Shown in pieces: positions 11,535-12,054 of a stretch of DNA of 12,054 nt. Both the position numbers and the translations under genes were made by a program. A model generated the notes under the pieces. It saw nothing but the letters and a program-made list of their open reading frames with translations, had not been told where the DNA came from and did no database searches. This DNA is from Paraktedonobacter sp039923935 (GTDB taxonomy: Bacteria; Chloroflexota; Ktedonobacteria; Ktedonobacterales; Ktedonobacteraceae), in assembly GCA_039923935.1 (NCBI GenBank), contig JBDTBU010000329.1, positions 1 through 12,054 of the forward strand, in the 5' to 3' direction. Position 1 is the stretch's first letter; every line of letters begins with the position of its first letter.

Positions 11535-12054
11535 AACAGATCACCCAATCTCCTGCTGAGGTGCCGTACACGCTGGTCAATTACGGCGTTGATACCCTGG
11601 TGCTTAACGTGCGTTACGCTGATGCCACTGGCAAGCCGAAAAAGGACAAGGACGCGCTGTTACCGGACTATCTGATTGAATGTCTTAACGCATGGCAAGC
11701 CGTCGCTCGTGAACAAGAGCAACCTGTTGCTATGGCGGGCTTCACCTTCGCGTCTGCTACCCTGATGATGTATCCGCACGGTGCTGGCAAGGGTCAATGG
11801 CGTTGGCTCATCGCGTGCCCGTCGTTTACCCTCACCGTCAGCCGAGGCCGTCTCAATGGCGTGATCGCGCAAGTGCGCTTTGCCGCTCCCTACCTCTGGT
11901 CGCACGAATGGCGTGACCATAAGCAAGACATCTGGGCAGCGATCATGATGGTCAAGAATTTCCTCCTGGCCTTGTTCGGCTCCGAGTCTGGCCGTATTCA
12001 CTTGCAAGTCTCAGAACTCCACCTGTGTGCAGACCTGATCGGCTGGGATGTCTC
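11531..12054 (+). CDS. Partial gene, possible replication initiator
   Basis: The frame runs open for 174 codons to the window edge, with its ATG overlapping the methyltransferase TGA (ATGA). The protein starts MKQITQSPAEVPYTLVNYGV. It contains basic and aromatic strands (GQWRWLIACPSFTLTVS, VRFAAPYLWS) and ends at the edge with VSELHLCADLIGWDV. That last stretch resembles the segment ending in a His/Asp-hydrophobic pattern in rolling-circle initiators of the Rep_trans type ('RiDlavDv.gw'). The assignment is tentative, because the tyrosine region would lie past 12054. A replication or relaxase-like protein fits the neighbours. GAGGTG precedes the start. Confidence 0.5.
   Translation, partial: MKQITQSPAEVPYTLVNYGVDTLVLNVRYADATGKPKKDKDALLPDYLIECLNAWQAVAREQEQPVAMAGFTFASATLMMYPHGAGKGQWRWLIACPSFTLTVSRGRLNGVIAQVRFAAPYLWSHEWRDHKQDIWAAIMMVKNFLLALFGSESGRIHLQVSELHLCADLIGWDV

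Larger units (their letters stand above)
5433..12054 (+). mobile_element. Candidate integrated element (ICE, plasmid or prophage-like), left end and part of body
   Basis: The claim rests on context. Directly downstream of tRNA-Val the content changes from housekeeping genes to an AT-richer regulator gene, then to a run of co-oriented small unknown genes. These include an SSB-like protein, a lipoprotein peptidoglycan hydrolase, a coiled-coil membrane protein, an orphan cytosine methyltransferase and a possible replication initiator. Direct repeats occur at the tRNA-proximal edge. No integrase, DNA pump, relaxase or attR is seen; the element presumably continues past 12054. The left boundary is approximate. 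Confidence 0.55.

Noticed and set aside
5433..12054. Second attachment site repeating the tRNA-Val 3' end
   Set aside because: No second copy of the T-arm/acceptor sequence was found in the window; any attR would lie beyond it.
10812..12054. Complete restriction-modification system
   Set aside because: Only the methyltransferase is present. The next gene shows no endonuclease motif in the visible part.
1..12054. CRISPR array, rRNA genes or insertion sequence
   Set aside because: No regular repeat-spacer series, no rRNA sequence and no transposase or terminal inverted repeats of an IS were seen.

Overview
The window looks like a stretch of a Chloroflexota chromosome, most likely Ktedonobacteria-like. 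That placement is my impression from protein flavour, gene order and moderate-high GC; no marker here proves it. The left part (about 1-5430) is ordinary chromosome. A complete succinate dehydrogenase operon, sdhC-sdhD-sdhA-sdhB, runs leftward from a candidate promoter near 3890-3917. Its leader and intergenic gaps hold three strong palindromes, and two of these appear to belong to one repeat family. Facing away from it, a Nudix hydrolase and a MaoC/HadA-type dehydratase-domain protein run rightward. They are followed by tRNA-Leu(GAG) and tRNA-Val(UAC), which share a near-consensus promoter.

From just after tRNA-Val to the end of the window, the content reads like one end of an integrated mobile element (ICE, integrated plasmid or prophage-like). 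The tRNA-proximal edge carries direct repeats. Then comes a leftward, visibly AT-richer gene for a protein with a MerR-like DNA-binding N-terminus and an acetyltransferase-like C-terminal region. Its upstream region is a compact divergent control hub: a leftward promoter and a rightward TTGACA-18-TATAAT promoter, with two identical 14-bp repeats placed like operators. An inverted 10-bp core copy lies beyond the gene's far end.

The rightward promoter leads into a co-oriented series: three small unknown proteins (6725-7777), an OB-fold/SSB-like protein with an acidic, Phe-terminated tail, a lipoprotein with a glucosaminidase-type peptidoglycan hydrolase domain, and a four-helix membrane protein with charged coiled-coil ends. 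A stretch of about 780 bp with poor coding character follows. It holds two elaborate inverted-repeat structures, the larger a triple-nested palindrome of 145 bp. Then come an orphan C5-cytosine DNA methyltransferase and a truncated gene that may encode a replication initiator. No integrase, FtsK/TraB-type pump, relaxase or second attachment site is visible, so the element is only partly contained.

Together the element genes suggest DNA maintenance or transfer under one switch: ssDNA binding, wall opening, a membrane component, DNA methylation and possibly replication initiation. Four or five products are unrecognised. The best candidates for something new are the switch region with its HTH-GNAT protein, the nested palindrome at 10502-10646, and the row of unknown proteins.
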